Positions 33,542 through 43,155 of a stretch of DNA of 49,341 bases are shown piece after piece. The DNA lies in the NCBI RefSeq assembly GCF_001406815.1, contig NZ_CVRR01000013.1:1-49341 (forward strand), read 5' to 3'. Both the position numbers and the translations under genes were made by a program. The notes beneath the pieces are model-generated. The model did no database searches, had not been told where the DNA came from, and saw nothing but the letters and a program-made list of their open reading frames with translations. Source of the DNA: Roseburia faecis. GTDB taxonomy: Bacteria; Bacillota; Clostridia; Lachnospirales; Lachnospiraceae. Position 1 is the stretch's first letter. Each line of letters begins with the position of its first letter.

Positions 33542-34531
33542 ATGAAAATCAACGTGTATTATGGAGGCCGGGGACTTTTGGATGACCCGACACTGTATGT
33601 ATTAAAAAAGATGGAAGATGTTTTACGGGAACTTCGGGTAAACATCGAACGATTCAATATATATGAGCATAAGAATGAAATTGCAACCCTTCCGCTGACG
33701 TTCAAAGAGGCAGACGGAATTATTCTTGCCACAACGATTGAGTGGCTGGGAATCGGTGGTTATATGCAGCAGTTTCTGGATGCCTGCTGGTTATATGGTG
33801 ATAAGGAAAAAATCAGCCATACCTATATGCAGCCGATTGTTATGTCCACAACCTATGGAGAGCGCGAGGGAGAACTGACTCTGATGAATGCATGGGAGAT
33901 TCTGGGTGGATTACCATGTGCAGGGTTATGCGGATATGTAGAGGATCTGGTGGAATTCAAGCAGAATAAAGATTATACGCTGATCATTGAAAAGAAAGCG
34001 GAAAACCTGTACCGGACCATTTCCCAGAAGATCAAAAACCTTCCGACCAGTAATCAGGCAGTAAAGCAGAGTGTTCTGCGGACGCAGCAGCTGAATCTGA
34101 CACCACAGGAGAGCGAGCAGCTCTCGAAGTATGTATCGGATGATACTTATGTGAAGCAGCAGAAAGAGGATATTGAGGAACTGGCATCAATGTTCAAAGA
34201 TATGCTTGGAAAACCGGATGATGATATGGATACACCGTTTGTGAAGGAACTCGAAAGCCATTTTGTATCTACCGAGGATTTTGCTGCCAGCTATTCCTTT
34301 ATTATCGAAGGAATCAAAAAGCCATTGTATGTAGCAATTGAAAACGGAGAATTGGAGATTCATTACGGACAGGAAGAAAAGATTGACGTGGTTGCAAAAT
34401 TAAGCAGAGATGTTCTGCAGTCAATCATTGACGGACGGATGACATTCCAGAGAGCGTTTATGACGGGTGAGATGACAGCGAAAGGAAATTTTAAAACGCT
34501 TCGTATGCTCGATCAGATATTTGTATTTTAG
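33542..34531 (+). CDS. Flavodoxin-like / SCP2-domain protein
   Basis: 329 residues. N-half (1-165) resembles NADPH-dependent FMN reductase/flavodoxin (KINVYYGGRG, ADGIILATTIEWLGIGGYMQ). The C-half (230-329) is an SCP2 sterol-carrier fold (IKKPLYVAIENGELEIH, DGRMTFQRAFMTGEMTAKGNF). Functions in Lachnospiraceae are not established; flavin-linked lipid handling is speculative. Followed after 11 bp by the HIT gene. Confidence 0.7.
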   Translation: MKINVYYGGRGLLDDPTLYVLKKMEDVLRELRVNIERFNIYEHKNEIATLPLTFKEADGIILATTIEWLGIGGYMQQFLDACWLYGDKEKISHTYMQPIVMSTTYGEREGELTLMNAWEILGGLPCAGLCGYVEDLVEFKQNKDYTLIIEKKAENLYRTISQKIKNLPTSNQAVKQSVLRTQQLNLTPQESEQLSKYVSDDTYVKQQKEDIEELASMFKDMLGKPDDDMDTPFVKELESHFVSTEDFAASYSFIIEGIKKPLYVAIENGELEIHYGQEEKIDVVAKLSRDVLQSIIDGRMTFQRAFMTGEMTAKGNFKTLRMLDQIFVF

Positions 34532-34542
34532 GAGGCAAAAAA

Positions 34543-34953
34543 ATGAAAGACGACAATTGTATTTTTTGTAAACTGGCAAACGGAGATATTCCGACCAATA
34601 CGATCTATGAAGATGCGGATTTCCGTGTGATTCTGGATGCAAGTCCTGCAACAAAGGGACATGCGCTGATTCTGCCGAAACAGCACTATGCAAATATGTT
34701 TGAGATGGATGATGAAGTACTCGCAAAGGCTGCAAAGCTTGCAAAGAAAGTTATTACACACGAAAAAGAAGTGTTGGGATGTGACGGTTACAATGTGCTT
34801 CAGAATAACGGAGAAGCAGCAGGACAGACCGTATTTCATTTCCATATGCATCTGATTCCGCGTAAAGCAGGAGATCAGGCAGTTCCTGAGTGGGAGCATT
34901 TATCTCTTTCCGATGATGAGATGAAAGAAATCTGTGATAAGATGAAGATGTAA
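34543..34953 (+). CDS. HIT-family nucleotide-binding hydrolase
   Basis: 136 residues with the HIT motif HFHMHLIPR and the typical start IFCKLANGDIPTNTIYED. Proteins of this type hydrolyse AMP-lysine or dinucleotide polyphosphates. Terminator at 34977-35028. Confidence 0.9.
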   Translation: MKDDNCIFCKLANGDIPTNTIYEDADFRVILDASPATKGHALILPKQHYANMFEMDDEVLAKAAKLAKKVITHEKEVLGCDGYNVLQNNGEAAGQTVFHFHMHLIPRKAGDQAVPEWEHLSLSDDEMKEICDKMKM

Positions 34954-34976
34954 AAAAAATCTGTATCTCTATATAC

Positions 34977-35028
34977 AAAAACATGCATATCGCTGGAAAA
35001 ACGTACAGCAGATATGCATGTTTTTTTG
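34977..35028 (+). terminator. Terminator after the HIT gene
   Basis: Arms ACATGCATATC and GATATGCATGT (from 34981 and ending 35021), extended by CTG/CAG, followed by seven T residues. The upstream A-run may let it serve murG on the other strand too. Confidence 0.8.
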
Positions 35029-35042
35029 TTTTGGCGTGTGAA

Positions 35043-36119
35043 TTATTTAGAAACACTTTCAATCAGTTTTAATATCGTTCCGATGGAATCCATCTGACCG
35101 CTCTCTGACATGGTATGGATGTATTTTTCGCGGTCGGCATATACTTCGCGTACTGCATCAAGTAATGTCTGATCGGTCAGTTTTTCTTCTTCAATCACAT
35201 AAGAAAATCCCTGCTTTGCAAAAGATTTCGCATTTAAAATCTGATCACCACGGCTGGCAGCGGCAGAAAGCGGAATCAGGATGTTTGGCTTGTGTAATGC
35301 AAGAAGCTCACAGATGGAATTCGCTCCTGCGCGGGAAATGGCAAGATCTGCCAGGGCAAACATGTCGGTCAGTTCTGCACTTGCATATTCAAACTGCGCA
35401 TAGCCAACCACGCCTTTTAATTTCTCATCGAGATTTCCTTTTCCGCAAAGATGAATGATATAAAACTGCTCTAACAGTTCCGGAAGCACTTTCCGTACCG
35501 CTTCATTGATGACCTTGGAACCTGAACTTCCGCCGACGATCAGGAGTACCGGTTTGCTGTGATCCGGGAAACCGCAGTAGTGAAGAGATTTTTCCGCATC
35601 TCCGTGGAACAGTTCCCGGCGGATCGGTGAACCGGTAAGAACTGCTTTTTCCGCTGGAAGGTATTTCATGGTCTCCGGGAAATTACAGCATACTTTTTTT
35701 GCACCGCGGATTGCGATTTTGTTTGCAAGTCCCGGTGTGATATCGGATTCGTGGATAATTGCCGGAATATGGCAGTGCTTTGCGGCAAGGACAACCGGAA
35801 CAGACACAAATCCACCTTTGGAAAAGACAACGTCCGGTTTGAGTTTGCGCAGGATGGAGATTGCCTGCCCATATCCTTTTAATACTTTAAAAGGATCGGA
35901 AAAGTTTTTCCAGTCAAAATAACGGCGAAGTTTTCCGGAAGAAATTCCGATATAAGGGATTTTTTGCGCTTCAATAAGTTCTTTTTCCATTCCGTTGTAG
36001 GAACCGATATATGTAATTTCATAACCGGCTTCCTGAAGTGCCGGCATAAGGGCAATGTTTGGAGTAACATGTCCGGCAGTTCCGCCACCGGTCATAACAA
36101 TTTTTTTTGATTTAGCCAT
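35043..36119 (-). CDS. murG: UDP-GlcNAc:lipid I GlcNAc transferase MurG
   Basis: 358 residues from ATG 36119 (MAKSKKIVM); the 75 residues ahead in the open frame are not coding, with GAGGAAATA as SD. Glycosyltransferase 28 signatures: [50 protein letters not shown]. It adds GlcNAc to lipid I on the inner face of the membrane. Here it stands alone, away from the usual dcw cluster. Confidence 0.95.
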   Translation of the reverse strand: MAKSKKIVMTGGGTAGHVTPNIALMPALQEAGYEITYIGSYNGMEKELIEAQKIPYIGISSGKLRRYFDWKNFSDPFKVLKGYGQAISILRKLKPDVVFSKGGFVSVPVVLAAKHCHIPAIIHESDITPGLANKIAIRGAKKVCCNFPETMKYLPAEKAVLTGSPIRRELFHGDAEKSLHYCGFPDHSKPVLLIVGGSSGSKVINEAVRKVLPELLEQFYIIHLCGKGNLDEKLKGVVGYAQFEYASAELTDMFALADLAISRAGANSICELLALHKPNILIPLSAAASRGDQILNAKSFAKQGFSYVIEEEKLTDQTLLDAVREVYADREKYIHTMSESGQMDSIGTILKLIESVSK

Positions 36120-36311
36120 TCGATATTTCCTCTTTTCTTTACTTAAGTCAACTCTATATGATCCATATAGAAATGTCAAGCAACATGAGCAGTAACGACA
36201 TATGTCGAAACTTGCGACCGAAAGGATATTCCGGTGATGACGTTCTTTCATTATAATAAGATTTATACAGTAAGAAATGATTTTATATAATATGAAAGGA
36301 TGGGAGCAGAT

Positions 36312-36608
36312 ATGACAATACTGATGTGGATCAGCAGGTGGCAAAATGAAATGGAGTTAATGATTATGGGGTTGCAGATCATACTTTTTTTATTTTTAAC
36401 AATTGGGGTGTTTTGTATTGTGCGGCAACAGAAAAAAGCAAACCGGTGCAGAAGACGCCTGGAATTGTACTTAAAAAAACACATGGACAAGCCTGGGAAA
36501 AAAGAAGAAAAAAGTGTATCACCGGAGAAAGTGCAAAATAAAAATTTACATGAGGATGAGGAAGAAAACCGCATAATTTCAACTGTTTTGCAGGAAATTT
36601 TCCCATAG
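36312..36608 (+). CDS. Single-pass membrane protein, unknown
   Basis: 98 residues from ATG 36312 (an ATG at 36300 is closer to the SD than usual). One hydrophobic helix (about 13-33), then a basic cytoplasmic stretch ([13 protein letters not shown]) and an acidic tail. No family recognised. Followed by a terminator at 36683. Confidence 0.55.
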   Translation: MTILMWISRWQNEMELMIMGLQIILFLFLTIGVFCIVRQQKKANRCRRRLELYLKKHMDKPGKKEEKSVSPEKVQNKNLHEDEEENRIISTVLQEIFP

Positions 36609-36682
36609 TGGAATGTTTTTTATCAAAAACAATACATAAATTGACACAGGAATATAAAATATGTAACATTTTCAAAACCGGC

Positions 36683-36716
36683 ATGGGTGTGCAGTGAAAA
36701 CGCACACCCATTTTTT
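36683..36716 (+). terminator. Terminator after the small membrane gene
   Basis: Arms ATGGGTGTGC and GCACACCCAT (36683-36692, 36702-36711) and a six-T tail at 36711-36716. Confidence 0.9.
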
Positions 36717-36767
36717 AAACGGAATATGAGTAAAAGTGGAGAGCACCACCCATTTTTTTACTAAAAT

Positions 36768-36796
36768 TTGACAAACAGGAATTTCTGTGCTACAAT
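36768..36796 (+). promoter_or_regulatory. Sigma-A promoter of the SleB-like hydrolase
   Basis: TTGACA (36768-36773), 17-bp spacer, TACAAT (36791-36796). Transcription would start near 36803 and give a leader of about 125 nt. Confidence 0.8.
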
Positions 36797-36802
36797 GAGC
36801 CG

Positions 36803-36920
36803 CGTAACAAACTTGTAACAAATGAAATAAAGTGTTTAAAAACGCAACATAAGTGTAATACTTATTGCATAAAATGTTACGAATCCACGGTTGAGATGTG
36901 GATGAAACAAACTACGGAGG
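36803..36920 (+). other. Long structured leader of the SleB-like hydrolase mRNA
   Basis: Visible pairing options: CGTAAC near 36803 with GTTACG near 36880, AAGTGTAATACTT (36851-36863), and ATCCAC/GTGGAT (36883-36888, 36898-36903). It does not match the c-di-AMP (ydaO) motif often found before wall hydrolases. Regulation through the leader is possible but unproved. Confidence 0.35.
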
Positions 36921-36927
36921 TTCATCA

Positions 36928-38190
36928 ATGAAAGCAAGCAAAAAGGTGATGGAAAGTGTAATCGTGTCGGGATTGGCACTCACACTTGCGGTCACTGCAG
37001 TTACCGGTAATGGAGTGAATATTGCAGCAAAGGATGCAGCAGACACACAGTTTGTCAATAACGGGATTGCCGGAGTGGCATCTGCCATGAATGAATATGA
37101 ATTGGAGTCGGCAGACTATCTGGACAGATATATTTCTGTTGAAAAGACAAATGCGGCTTTGGTTGCGGCAACAGCAGATGGAACGGTTATATCCGGAAAT
37201 GATACAAAAAAAGAAGAAACCACAGAAAAGGAAACTGTTTCCGAAGAGGAACAGGAGTGGCAGAATAAGCTGATGGCGAAGGTAGATGATTTTCTTTACG
37301 TTCGCGAAAAGGCAGATTCTGATTCCGAAATTGTCGGAAAGATGTACAAAGGGGATCGCGCAGTTGTGAAAGAAGCAGGCGATACCTGGACAAAGATTGA
37401 GTCCGGCAATGTAACAGGATATGTAAAGAATGAATATTGTGTGACAGGAACAGATGCATTAAATTATGCAAAGAAGCACTGTGATACGGTTGCGAAGGTT
37501 TCTATTGACGGTCTTCGTATTCGTAAAGCGCCAGACACAGATGCGGAGGTAGTGAAAACCGTTGCATCGGGTGAGCACATGGATGTGAATACAAAAGCCG
37601 AAGAAACAGACGGATGGATTGCCGTTAAAGTTGGTTCAAATACCTGTTATGTGAGTGACGATTATGTGACCGTCACACTGGATACAGGCAAAGCTGTCAC
37701 CATTGAGGAAGAACAGGCAGCAATCAAGGCTGCCGAAGAGAAAAAGGCAGCGGAAGAAGCGAAGAAGAATGTTTCTGTTTCTGCTGAAAAGAAATCATCG
37801 TCCGGTCAGTCGGCATCTTCCCAGACAACACAGAATGCGTCGATTGCCGCAAGTGCAGATGAAGAGACACTTCTGGCAGCACTTGTACAGTGTGAGGCTG
37901 GAGGAACCAGCGTACAGTGTATGACAGCGGTTGGAGCGGTTGTTGTTAATCGTGTGAGAAGCGGCGGATTTGCAAACTCTATCTACGGAGTTATCTATCA
38001 GAGAGGTCAGTTTGGACCGGCATCTTCCGGCAGACTTGAAGCAAGACTTGCCAGCGGTGTCAGCGCAAGCGCCAGACAGGCAGCGAGAGCCGCATTAAAC
38101 GGCAGTGATCCGACAGGTGGAGCAAAATACTTCAAACTGGCATCCAGCGGTCATGCGGGAACGGTTGTAGGACCGATTGTATTTTATTAA
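36928..38190 (+). CDS. SleB/CwlJ-like cell wall hydrolase with two SH3b domains
   Basis: 420 residues from ATG 36928, eight bases after CGGAGG. Signal peptide 1-35; an acidic linker; SH3b 1 (about 115-175, VDDFLYVREKADSDSEIVGK); SH3b 2 (about 185-250, IDGLRIRKAPDTDAEVVK); a coiled Ala/Glu/Lys linker; Hydrolase_2 domain (310-420, LAALVQCEAGGTSVQCMTA, AVVVNRVRSGGF). SleB enzymes act as lytic transglycosylases in spores; the SH3 modules suggest a vegetative wall role instead. Confidence 0.9.
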   Translation: MKASKKVMESVIVSGLALTLAVTAVTGNGVNIAAKDAADTQFVNNGIAGVASAMNEYELESADYLDRYISVEKTNAALVAATADGTVISGNDTKKEETTEKETVSEEEQEWQNKLMAKVDDFLYVREKADSDSEIVGKMYKGDRAVVKEAGDTWTKIESGNVTGYVKNEYCVTGTDALNYAKKHCDTVAKVSIDGLRIRKAPDTDAEVVKTVASGEHMDVNTKAEETDGWIAVKVGSNTCYVSDDYVTVTLDTGKAVTIEEEQAAIKAAEEKKAAEEAKKNVSVSAEKKSSSGQSASSQTTQNASIAASADEETLLAALVQCEAGGTSVQCMTAVGAVVVNRVRSGGFANSIYGVIYQRGQFGPASSGRLEARLASGVSASARQAARAALNGSDPTGGAKYFKLASSGHAGTVVGPIVFY

Positions 38191-38202
38191 ACTTAAAAAT
38201 CC

Positions 38203-38235
38203 AGGAGCTTTGTCGAAAGGCAGAGCTCCTTTTTT
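38203..38235 (+). terminator. Terminator after the SleB-like gene
   Basis: AGGAGCT (38203-38209) pairs with AGCTCCT (38224-38230), extended by an imperfect inner stem, then six T residues. Confidence 0.8.
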
Positions 38236-38320
38236 GATCGGTCAATTTTCCATACCATTGTTGTAAAATTCCGGCAAATGGAGTAAAATGTTTTCAACGT
38301 ACACTTAAGGAGGAAGAGCA

Positions 38321-39310
38321 ATGACATTAAAGGGACGTAATTTGTTAAAAATGATGGATTTTACACCGGAGGAGATCCTGTATCTTGTGGATCTGTCCGC
38401 AGAGCTGAAAGAGAAGAAACATCAGGGAATCATGCATGACAGTCTGGTTGGAAAAAATATTGCACTGATTTTCGAGAAGACAAGTACAAGAACCCGATGC
38501 TCTTTCGAGGTAGCCGCACATGATCTGGGTATGCATGTGACATATCTTGATCCGAGCGGTTCCCAGATTGGAAAAAAGGAAAGTATTCCGGATACGGCCC
38601 GTGTTCTTGGACGTATGTTTGATGGAATCGAATATCGTGGATACGGACAGGAAATCGTGGAAGAACTGGCAAAATATGCAGGGGTTCCGGTGTGGAACGG
38701 ACTGACCAATGAATCCCATCCGACACAGATGATTGCCGATATGCTTACCATCAAGGAGCATCTTGGAAAACTTAAGGGTGTGAAGTTTGTATACATGGGG
38801 GATGCTCGTTACAATATGGGCAATTCCCTGATGGTTACCTGTGCAAAGCTTGGTATGCATTTTGTTGCCTGCACCAATCCAAAATATTATCCGGACAAGA
38901 AGCTTGTGGATTATTGTGTGGACGTGGCATCTACGACAGGAGCAAGCATCACACTGACAGACAGTGTTGCGGAAGCAACCAGGGATGCTGATGTCATTTA
39001 TACAGATGTATGGGTATCCATGGGTGAACCGGAAGAAGTATGGGCAGAGCGTATCAATGACCTGAAACCGTATCAGGTCAATGCCGATGCATTCAAAAAT
39101 GCAAAGGACAGCGCGATCTTCATGCATTGTCTGCCGGCATTCCATGATTTAAAGACCACGATCGGAAAACAGGTTTATGAAAAGTTTGGATTATCCGAGC
39201 TGGAAGTGACCGATGAGGTATTTGAAAGTGAGCGCTCCGTTGTCTTCGATGAAGCTGAGAACCGTATGCATTCCATCAAGGCGATCATGAAGGCAACGTT
39301 ATCTGACTAA
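38321..39310 (+). CDS. argF: Ornithine carbamoyltransferase
   Basis: 329 residues, AAGGAGGA before the ATG. Carbamoyl-phosphate motif STRTRCSF, ornithine motif HCLPAFHD, and [11 protein letters not shown] are present. It makes citrulline from ornithine and carbamoyl phosphate. No arg neighbours, so biosynthetic (argF) or catabolic (arcB) use cannot be told from context; the absence of arcA/arcC favours argF. Confidence 0.93.
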   Translation: MTLKGRNLLKMMDFTPEEILYLVDLSAELKEKKHQGIMHDSLVGKNIALIFEKTSTRTRCSFEVAAHDLGMHVTYLDPSGSQIGKKESIPDTARVLGRMFDGIEYRGYGQEIVEELAKYAGVPVWNGLTNESHPTQMIADMLTIKEHLGKLKGVKFVYMGDARYNMGNSLMVTCAKLGMHFVACTNPKYYPDKKLVDYCVDVASTTGASITLTDSVAEATRDADVIYTDVWVSMGEPEEVWAERINDLKPYQVNADAFKNAKDSAIFMHCLPAFHDLKTTIGKQVYEKFGLSELEVTDEVFESERSVVFDEAENRMHSIKAIMKATLSD

Positions 39311-39351
39311 GAAAAAACGTTTACATATTTTTGTGAATGGAAAGTATGATT

Positions 39352-40329
39352 ATGAAAGCAGAAATTTTAAGACTGCTCCGTGAGACGGATGGATATGTGT
39401 CCGGTCAGGAGCTGTGCAATCAGTTTGGCGTATCCCGGACCGCTGTCTGGAAGGCAATTAATCAGCTGAAAGAGGCCGGTTATGAGATTGAGGCGGTGCA
39501 GAATAAGGGATATCATCTGGTATCTGTGCCGGACCGTATGGACGAAGTGGAGCTGGCAAGCATCCGAAAGACCGAATGGGCAGGCGCGGAAACGTATTAT
39601 TTTGACAAGATTGATTCCACGAATACGAAAGCAAAAGAACTGGCAGAAGAAGGACATCCGTCAGGAACTTTTGTGGTAGCGGATCAGCAGACCGCGGGAA
39701 AAGGACGCCGTGGACGGTCATGGGATTCCCTTCCGGGAACGGGAATTTATATGACACTCATGCTCAAACCGGACATCAATCCGAACCATGCATCCATGCT
39801 GACCCTCGTGACAGCGATGGCAGTGGCAAATGCAATGCACCGGGTGACGGGAGCAGAGGCTTTGATCAAATGGCCGAATGATATTGTCATAAATGGTAAG
39901 AAGATCTGTGGTATTCTTACGGAAATGAGTGCACAGTTTGACTATATCAACCATATAGTGATCGGAATCGGAATTAATGTGCACAATGAAAGCTTCCCGG
40001 AAGAACTGCAGGATCATGCAGGTTCCCTGCTGCTGGAGTGCGGAAAACGTGTGCACCGTGCAGATCTGATTGAGGCATTTCTGGAAGAATTTGAACGGCT
40101 GTATGCGATCTATCTGAAAACCGAGGATCTGTCAGCATTACAGGAAGAGTACGATCAGCTGCTTGTGAACCGTGGCCGGCAGGTGCGCGTGCTGGACCCG
40201 AAGGAGCCATTTGAGGGAAAGGCTATGGGAATTACAAAAAAGGGAGAACTGATCGTAGACACCTGGGAGTCAAGAAAACTGGTGTCTTCCGGAGAAGTCT
40301 CCGTGAGAGGAATCTATGGATATGTCTAA
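39352..40329 (+). CDS. birA: Biotin ligase / biotin operon repressor BirA
   Basis: 325 residues from ATG 39352, with GGAAAG seven bases ahead; upstream in-frame ATGs at 39337 and 39346 are alternatives. N-terminal winged helix (YVSGQELCNQFGVSRTAVWKAI), then the ligase core with GKGRRGRSWDS and KWPNDIVINGKKICGIL, and an SH3-like C-domain. Both repression and biotinylation are likely. Overlaps the next gene by 14 bp. Confidence 0.93.
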   Translation: MKAEILRLLRETDGYVSGQELCNQFGVSRTAVWKAINQLKEAGYEIEAVQNKGYHLVSVPDRMDEVELASIRKTEWAGAETYYFDKIDSTNTKAKELAEEGHPSGTFVVADQQTAGKGRRGRSWDSLPGTGIYMTLMLKPDINPNHASMLTLVTAMAVANAMHRVTGAEALIKWPNDIVINGKKICGILTEMSAQFDYINHIVIGIGINVHNESFPEELQDHAGSLLLECGKRVHRADLIEAFLEEFERLYAIYLKTEDLSALQEEYDQLLVNRGRQVRVLDPKEPFEGKAMGITKKGELIVDTWESRKLVSSGEVSVRGIYGYV

Positions 40330-40684
40330 AGAGTCAAATGAGGTAGTATTGTGCGTATCCAACGCATACCAGAAAAAATTTTATCTGAATGAGAACTTCA
40401 ACGGACTTCCACAGTCCATCCGTGATGAGTTAAAAATCATGTGCGTCATTTACACCGAGGATATCGGCGGAGTATTGGAGCTGGTATTTGATGAAGCGGG
40501 AAATCTGGAACTTCGCACTTCCTGTAAAGAAGGCGATTTCTGCTATGATGAGATCGGAAGCGTGCTGAAAATCAAGCAGCTGCGCAACGAAAAAAGGGAA
40601 TTGCTGGAAGCACTTGAGATGTATTACAAAGTTCTGTATCTGGGCGAGGGCTTAGAGGCACTGGACGAGGAGGAAGACAAATGA
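40316..40684 (+). CDS. DUF6145-like protein between birA and coaX
   Basis: 122 residues (ATG 40316 or 40322). Acidic, mixed fold: [41 protein letters not shown], ending in an acidic tail. It overlaps both neighbours (14 bp with birA, 4 bp with coaX), so translation is coupled. I recall this as DUF6145; function unknown. Confidence 0.6.
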   Translation: MDMSKESNEVVLCVSNAYQKKFYLNENFNGLPQSIRDELKIMCVIYTEDIGGVLELVFDEAGNLELRTSCKEGDFCYDEIGSVLKIKQLRNEKRELLEALEMYYKVLYLGEGLEALDEEEDK

Positions 40685-41460
40685 TATTAACCATAGATGT
40701 TGGAAATACGAATATTACCTGCGGGGTGTTTCAGGGCGATGAGATCGCCGCAAGTTTTCGTATTACGACAAAAATGCCACGGACATCGGATGAGTACGGC
40801 ATGATGCTTTTGAATCTGCTGGAGCAGAACGATATTCATCCGACAGAAATTAAGGATGCCATCATCTGTTCCGTTGTGCCGAATGTGATGCATTCCCTGA
40901 GGGGCGGACTTGTCAAATATTTCCATATCACACCGATCGTGGTGGAGGCGGGCATCAAAACGGGAATCCGCATCGTGACACCGAATCCGCAGCAGATCGG
41001 AGCTGACCGTATTGTGGATGCAGTCGGGGCATATGAAATATACGGAGGTCCGGTGCTTGTCATTGATTTCGGTACCGCCACAACCTATGATTATGTGGAT
41101 GAAAGCGGAGCCTTTCAGGGAGGGATCACAGCACCCGGAATCCGGATTTCGGCAAAAGCCTTGTGGGAAGATGCTGCAAAACTTCCGGAGATCGAGATCA
41201 AAAAGCCAGCATCAATTCTCGGAAAAGACACGATCACAAGTATGCAGGCAGGGCTTGTGTACGGACAGATCGGACAGACCGAATACATCATCAACCGCGT
41301 GAAAGCGGAAGTCGGACTCGAAAATATCAAAACCGTTGTAACCGGAGGACTTGGCCGCATCATTGCCAATGAGACGGATGCTGTGGATATTTACGATCCG
41401 AACCTGACGTTAAAAGGGATCAATCTTGTGTATAAAAAACAGAATCGGAAAATAAAATAG
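40681..41460 (+). CDS. coaX: Type III pantothenate kinase
   Basis: 259 residues. Phosphate-binding [13 protein letters not shown], catalytic region [14 protein letters not shown] and [11 protein letters not shown]. First step of CoA synthesis. ATGA overlap with the gene before; dusB follows after 2 bp. Confidence 0.95.
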   Translation: MILTIDVGNTNITCGVFQGDEIAASFRITTKMPRTSDEYGMMLLNLLEQNDIHPTEIKDAIICSVVPNVMHSLRGGLVKYFHITPIVVEAGIKTGIRIVTPNPQQIGADRIVDAVGAYEIYGGPVLVIDFGTATTYDYVDESGAFQGGITAPGIRISAKALWEDAAKLPEIEIKKPASILGKDTITSMQAGLVYGQIGQTEYIINRVKAEVGLENIKTVVTGGLGRIIANETDAVDIYDPNLTLKGINLVYKKQNRKIK

Positions 41461-41462
41461 TT

Positions 41463-42431
41463 ATGATCAGATCACTTCAGATCGGCAGTGTGACACTGCC
41501 AAACAATTTAATATTAGCTCCTATGGCAGGCGTAACCGACCTGCCATTTCGCTTGTTGTGCAAAGAGCAGGGGGCAGGGCTTCTGTGCATGGAAATGGTA
41601 AGTGCCAAAGCAATTCTCTATAAAAACCGTAATACACAGACACTTCTGACGATTGATCCGCGGGAAAACCCGGTGTCTTTGCAGTTGTTTGGATCAGATC
41701 CGGATATTATTGCAGAGATTGCACATCAGATTGAGGATCGCCCATTTGATATTCTTGACCTGAATATGGGCTGCCCAGTGCCAAAGATTGTGAACAACGG
41801 GGAAGGCTCGGCACTCATGAAAAATCCAAAACTTGCAGGCGAGATCATTGAAAAGACGGTAAAAGCGATCAAAAAACCGGTTACGGTAAAAATCCGCAAA
41901 GGGTTTGATGATGATCATATCAATGCGGTGGAGATGGCAAAGATTGCAGAAGCCTCCGGTGCGGCAGCAGTTGCTGTGCATGGACGGACCAGGGAGCAGT
42001 TCTATTCCGGTAAGGCAGACTGGGACATTATCCGTCAGGTAAAAGAAGCCGTAAAGATTCCGGTCATCGGAAACGGAGATCTGCTTACGGCGGAGGATGT
42101 GATTGCCATGGAAGAACAGACCGGATGTGATGGCTTCATGATTGCAAGGGGTGCACAGGGAAATCCGTGGATTTTCCGGCAGATCCTGCATTATTTTGAA
42201 ACGGGAGAGCATCTGCAGAAGCCACCGGCATCGGAGGTGGCACAGATGATTCTGCGTCATGCCCGGATGATGCTGGAGTTTAAAGGAGAGTATATCGGTA
42301 TCCGTGAGATCCGCAAGCATGCAGCGTGGTATACCGCCGGATATCCGCATGGAGCACGGCTGCGTGTGGCAATCAATCAGGTGGAAAATTACGAACAGCT
42401 GGAGACACTATTGATGGAGTATTTCGTCTGA
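41463..42431 (+). CDS. dusB: tRNA-dihydrouridine synthase B
   Basis: 322 residues. LAPMAGVTDLPFR, LNMGCPVPKIVNNGEGSALM with catalytic Cys, VHGRTREQFYSGKADW and the FMN site GNGDLLTAEDV. Reduces U in the tRNA D-loop. Last gene of the birA-coaX-dusB run; its stop overlaps a tiny Cys-rich frame. Confidence 0.95.
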   Translation: MIRSLQIGSVTLPNNLILAPMAGVTDLPFRLLCKEQGAGLLCMEMVSAKAILYKNRNTQTLLTIDPRENPVSLQLFGSDPDIIAEIAHQIEDRPFDILDLNMGCPVPKIVNNGEGSALMKNPKLAGEIIEKTVKAIKKPVTVKIRKGFDDDHINAVEMAKIAEASGAAAVAVHGRTREQFYSGKADWDIIRQVKEAVKIPVIGNGDLLTAEDVIAMEEQTGCDGFMIARGAQGNPWIFRQILHYFETGEHLQKPPASEVAQMILRHARMMLEFKGEYIGIREIRKHAAWYTAGYPHGARLRVAINQVENYEQLETLLMEYFV

Positions 42432-42508
42432 TGCATAGAAAGCTGTGTCGATGTTCATGGAATTGCTGTTCAGGTTGCTGGGTGGACACGGTGTGGGGCG
42501 GGCGGTAA
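42431..42508 (+). CDS. Possible 25-residue Cys/Trp-rich peptide
   Basis: ATG 42431 overlaps the dusB TGA (TGATG). The frame reads MHRKLCRCSWNCC to GCWVDTVWGGR and stops at 42508: five Cys and three Trp in 25 residues. There is no SD, so only termination-reinitiation would express it. Most probably chance; listed as a candidate only. Confidence 0.2.
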   Translation: MHRKLCRCSWNCCSGCWVDTVWGGR

Positions 42509-42548
42509 CTTCACGGATGAGCGACAGTCCTGTTTGAAGGAGAATATC

Positions 42549-42577
42549 TTGACAGAATGTGGACAATTCGCTATAAT
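42549..42577 (+). promoter_or_regulatory. Consensus promoter of greA-lysS
   Basis: TTGACA (42549-42554), 17-bp spacer, TATAAT (42572-42577), both perfect. Confidence 0.85.
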
Positions 42578-42655
42578 ACCTAGGTTATTGTGGATTATTT
42601 ATGCGCTTTTTTCAAAAAGCTGCATATAAAAAATATAGAATCAGGGGTAAATCAA

Positions 42656-43141
42656 ATGGATAAGAAAAATATCTTGACCTATGAAGGTCTGAAAAAGCTC
42701 GAAGACGAACTGCAGAATCTCAAAGTTGTAAAGCGTAAGGAAGTTGCTCAGAAGATCAAAGAAGCCCGTGAGCAGGGTGACTTGTCCGAGAACGCAGAAT
42801 ACGATGCAGCAAAGGACGAGCAGAGAGACATCGAGGCGCGTATCGAGGAGATCGAAAAGATCTTAAAGAATGCCGAAGTCGTTGTTGAGGAAGAGGTCGA
42901 TCTGGAGAAGATCAGCATCGGATGTAAGGTAAAGATTCTCGACTGCGAGTTCAACGATGAGTTAGAGTACAAGATTGTTGGTTCCACAGAGGCAAACAGC
43001 TTAAAGGGAAAGATCAGTAATGAATCACCGGTAGGCCGCGCACTGTTAGGTAAAAAAGTAGGCGATACCATTACCGTAGAGACACAGGCTGGAGAGTTAT
43101 CTTACAAGGTACTCGAGATCCAGAGATCAACCGTAGATTAA
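42656..43141 (+). CDS. greA: Transcription elongation factor GreA
   Basis: 161 residues from ATG 42656 (SD AGGGG); the longer open frame is rejected. N-terminal coiled coil ([31 protein letters not shown] with the tip acidic pair) and C-terminal domain ending [19 protein letters not shown]. It rescues backtracked RNA polymerase. Followed by lysS after 14 bp. Confidence 0.96.
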   Translation: MDKKNILTYEGLKKLEDELQNLKVVKRKEVAQKIKEAREQGDLSENAEYDAAKDEQRDIEARIEEIEKILKNAEVVVEEEVDLEKISIGCKVKILDCEFNDELEYKIVGSTEANSLKGKISNESPVGRALLGKKVGDTITVETQAGELSYKVLEIQRSTVD

Positions 43142-43155
43142 GAGAGGAAATGAAA

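Noticed and set aside
36803-36927. c-di-AMP (ydaO) riboswitch
   Set aside because: The leader is AT-rich and short and lacks the conserved purine-rich and GC segments of that motif.
42431-42508. SCIFF-type or other known modified peptide precursor
   Set aside because: It has neither the leader nor the spaced Cys pattern of that family, and no radical SAM gene is nearby.
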